A stretch of DNA of 64,000 bases, from assembly GCF_019977355.1 (NCBI RefSeq), contig NZ_AP024655.1:1364001-1428000 (forward strand), read 5' to 3'. The notes under the pieces were generated by a model that was not told the DNA's origin, searched no databases, and saw only the letters and a list, made by a program, of their open reading frames with translations. The position numbers were made by a program, and so were the translations under genes. Below, piece by piece: positions 63,164 to 64,000 of this stretch. The DNA is from Arthrobacter sp. NicSoilB8 (lineage in GTDB: Bacteria > Actinomycetota > Actinomycetes > Actinomycetales > Micrococcaceae). Positions within the stretch are counted from its first letter, which is position 1; every line of letters starts with the position of its first letter.

Positions 63164-64000
63164 ATGTCATCCACTGCAACCTCCGCGGAGCATGGGTCCG
63201 CCAAGCAGGTGAACTCGCGCGGCCGCGTGATAGTCGCCAGCCTGATCGGCACCACCGTCGAGTTCTATGACTTCTACGTGTACGCCACCGCTGCCGTGCT
63301 GGTTTTCCCGAAGCTGTTTTTCCCGGGGCAAAACGAGACCACCCAGCTCCTGAGCTCTTTCGCCGTGTTTGGCGTCGCGTTCATCGCCCGCCCGCTCGGC
63401 TCGATCGTCTTTGGCCACTTCGGTGACAAGTTCGGCCGCAAGGGCACCCTCGTGGCCTCGCTGCTGACGATGGGTATTGCCACCTTCCTGATCGGGTGCC
63501 TGCCGACGGCGACCGTTCCCGGCTGGACCTTCTGGGCACCGGCCCTGCTCGTCGTGATGCGCTTCGCCCAGGGCCTTGCGCTCGGCGGCGAATGGAGCGG
63601 CGCGGCCCTGCTCGCCACCGAAAACGCCCCGGCGAACAAGCGCGCCATCTACGGCACGTTCCCGCAGCTCGGCGCGCCGATCGGCTTCATCATCGCCAAC
63701 GTGATCTTCCTGGTCTTCAGCTACACCCTGACGCCGGAGGCCTTCATGGAGTGGGGCTGGCGCGTGCCGTTCCTGGCCAGCGCCGTCATGGTGATCATCG
63801 GCCTCTACGTCCGGCTCAAACTGATCGAAACCCCCGCCTTCACCAAGGTCCTCGAATCCAAAGAGGTCGCCAAGCTGCCGCTGGCACGGGTCTTCAAGAC
63901 CAGCTGGCGCCCGCTGATCCTGGGCACGTTCATCATGCTCGCCACGTACGTGCTCTTCTACCTCATGACCACGTTCACACTGACCTACGGCACCCGGGCC
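63164..64000 (+). CDS. MFS metabolite:H+ symporter (partial, 3' end outside window)
   Basis: The first 279 codons of a major facilitator protein of the ProP/KgtP/ShiA metabolite:H+ symporter group. It starts at the ATG at 63164 (MSSTATSAEHGSAKQVNSRG). The signature loop IGTTVEFYDFYVYATAAVLV is at the first helix, RPLGSIVFGHFGDKFGRKGTL is the 2-3 loop, and RFAQGLALGGEWSGAALLATE follows. This group carries dicarboxylates, shikimate, alpha-ketoglutarate or betaine; the substrate cannot be told here. No strong Shine-Dalgarno is seen. It is divergent from narK and preceded by a four-half-site operator. Confidence 0.92.
   Translation, partial: MSSTATSAEHGSAKQVNSRGRVIVASLIGTTVEFYDFYVYATAAVLVFPKLFFPGQNETTQLLSSFAVFGVAFIARPLGSIVFGHFGDKFGRKGTLVASLLTMGIATFLIGCLPTATVPGWTFWAPALLVVMRFAQGLALGGEWSGAALLATENAPANKRAIYGTFPQLGAPIGFIIANVIFLVFSYTLTPEAFMEWGWRVPFLASAVMVIIGLYVRLKLIETPAFTKVLESKEVAKLPLARVFKTSWRPLILGTFIMLATYVLFYLMTTFTLTYGTRA

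Overview
The window is high-GC actinobacterial DNA, most consistent with a soil Micrococcaceae of the Arthrobacter/Pseudarthrobacter type. Pointers are the tatD-rpfB-rsmA-ispE-ABC-F block, the tetR / tRNA-Gln / glmU-prs-rplY-pth block, a mycobacterial-style pmmB-deoD-lpdA neighbourhood, an SCO4848-family membrane protein, a SufS/SufU pair, and several genes that look leaderless (TANNNT hexamer 6-7 nt before the start codon). No phage, IS, integrase, rRNA or CRISPR was seen; the genus is inferred from gene content only.

Layout. 1-1.8 kb: MoxR ATPase with a partial DUF58 partner. 2-8.4 kb: tatD, rpfB (resuscitation factor with a structured leader), rsmA, ispE and an ABC-F ATPase. 8.37-9.25 kb: a non-coding array of 23 GGACATGTCC-like palindromes inside ~285-bp tandem units, between convergent genes. 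9.2-14.4 kb: TetR regulator, tRNA-Gln(TTG), glmU, prs, rplY, pth. 14.6-25.8 kb: four consecutive ~900-aa LuxR-type regulators with ATPase domains (LAL-like), followed by a 99-codon unknown ORF coupled to an undecaprenyl-phosphate sugar transferase (26-28 kb). This ~13 kb cassette sits between pth and sufSU, inside an otherwise housekeeping region. 28-38.6 kb: sufS, sufU, UDP-glucose dehydrogenase, SCO4848/DUF2505/SDR genes, mfd and a membrane metal-dependent hydrolase. 38.6-46.5 kb: deoC, a shortened FAD oxidoreductase, then nnaR-like (HemD plus winged helix), cobA and nirB, with nirD divergent. 46.5-51.3 kb: pmmB, an Rrf2 regulator, deoD, lpdA. 51.3-57.6 kb: an accessory stretch with a tandem-duplication scar (head of a flavodoxin gene fused to the tail of lpdA), an aldehyde dehydrogenase, a flavodoxin and several unknown genes. 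57.6-62.9 kb: narK-nasA-nasB nitrate uptake and reduction. 63.2 kb to the end: a partial MFS metabolite/H+ symporter behind a four-half-site operator.

How the genes fit together. Nitrate assimilation is split into two loci 12 kb apart: NarK imports nitrate, NasA with NasB reduces it to nitrite, NirB with NirD reduces nitrite to ammonium, CobA supplies precursor for siroheme, and the NnaR-like protein probably regulates the set. GlmU (UDP-GlcNAc), Prs (PRPP), IspE (isoprenoid lipid carrier precursors), Ugd (UDP-glucuronate) and the WcaJ-like transferase are all compatible with envelope and polysaccharide synthesis. The regulator quartet beside the transferase is the best candidate here for an undescribed regulatory system; the palindrome array is the most striking unexplained DNA structure.
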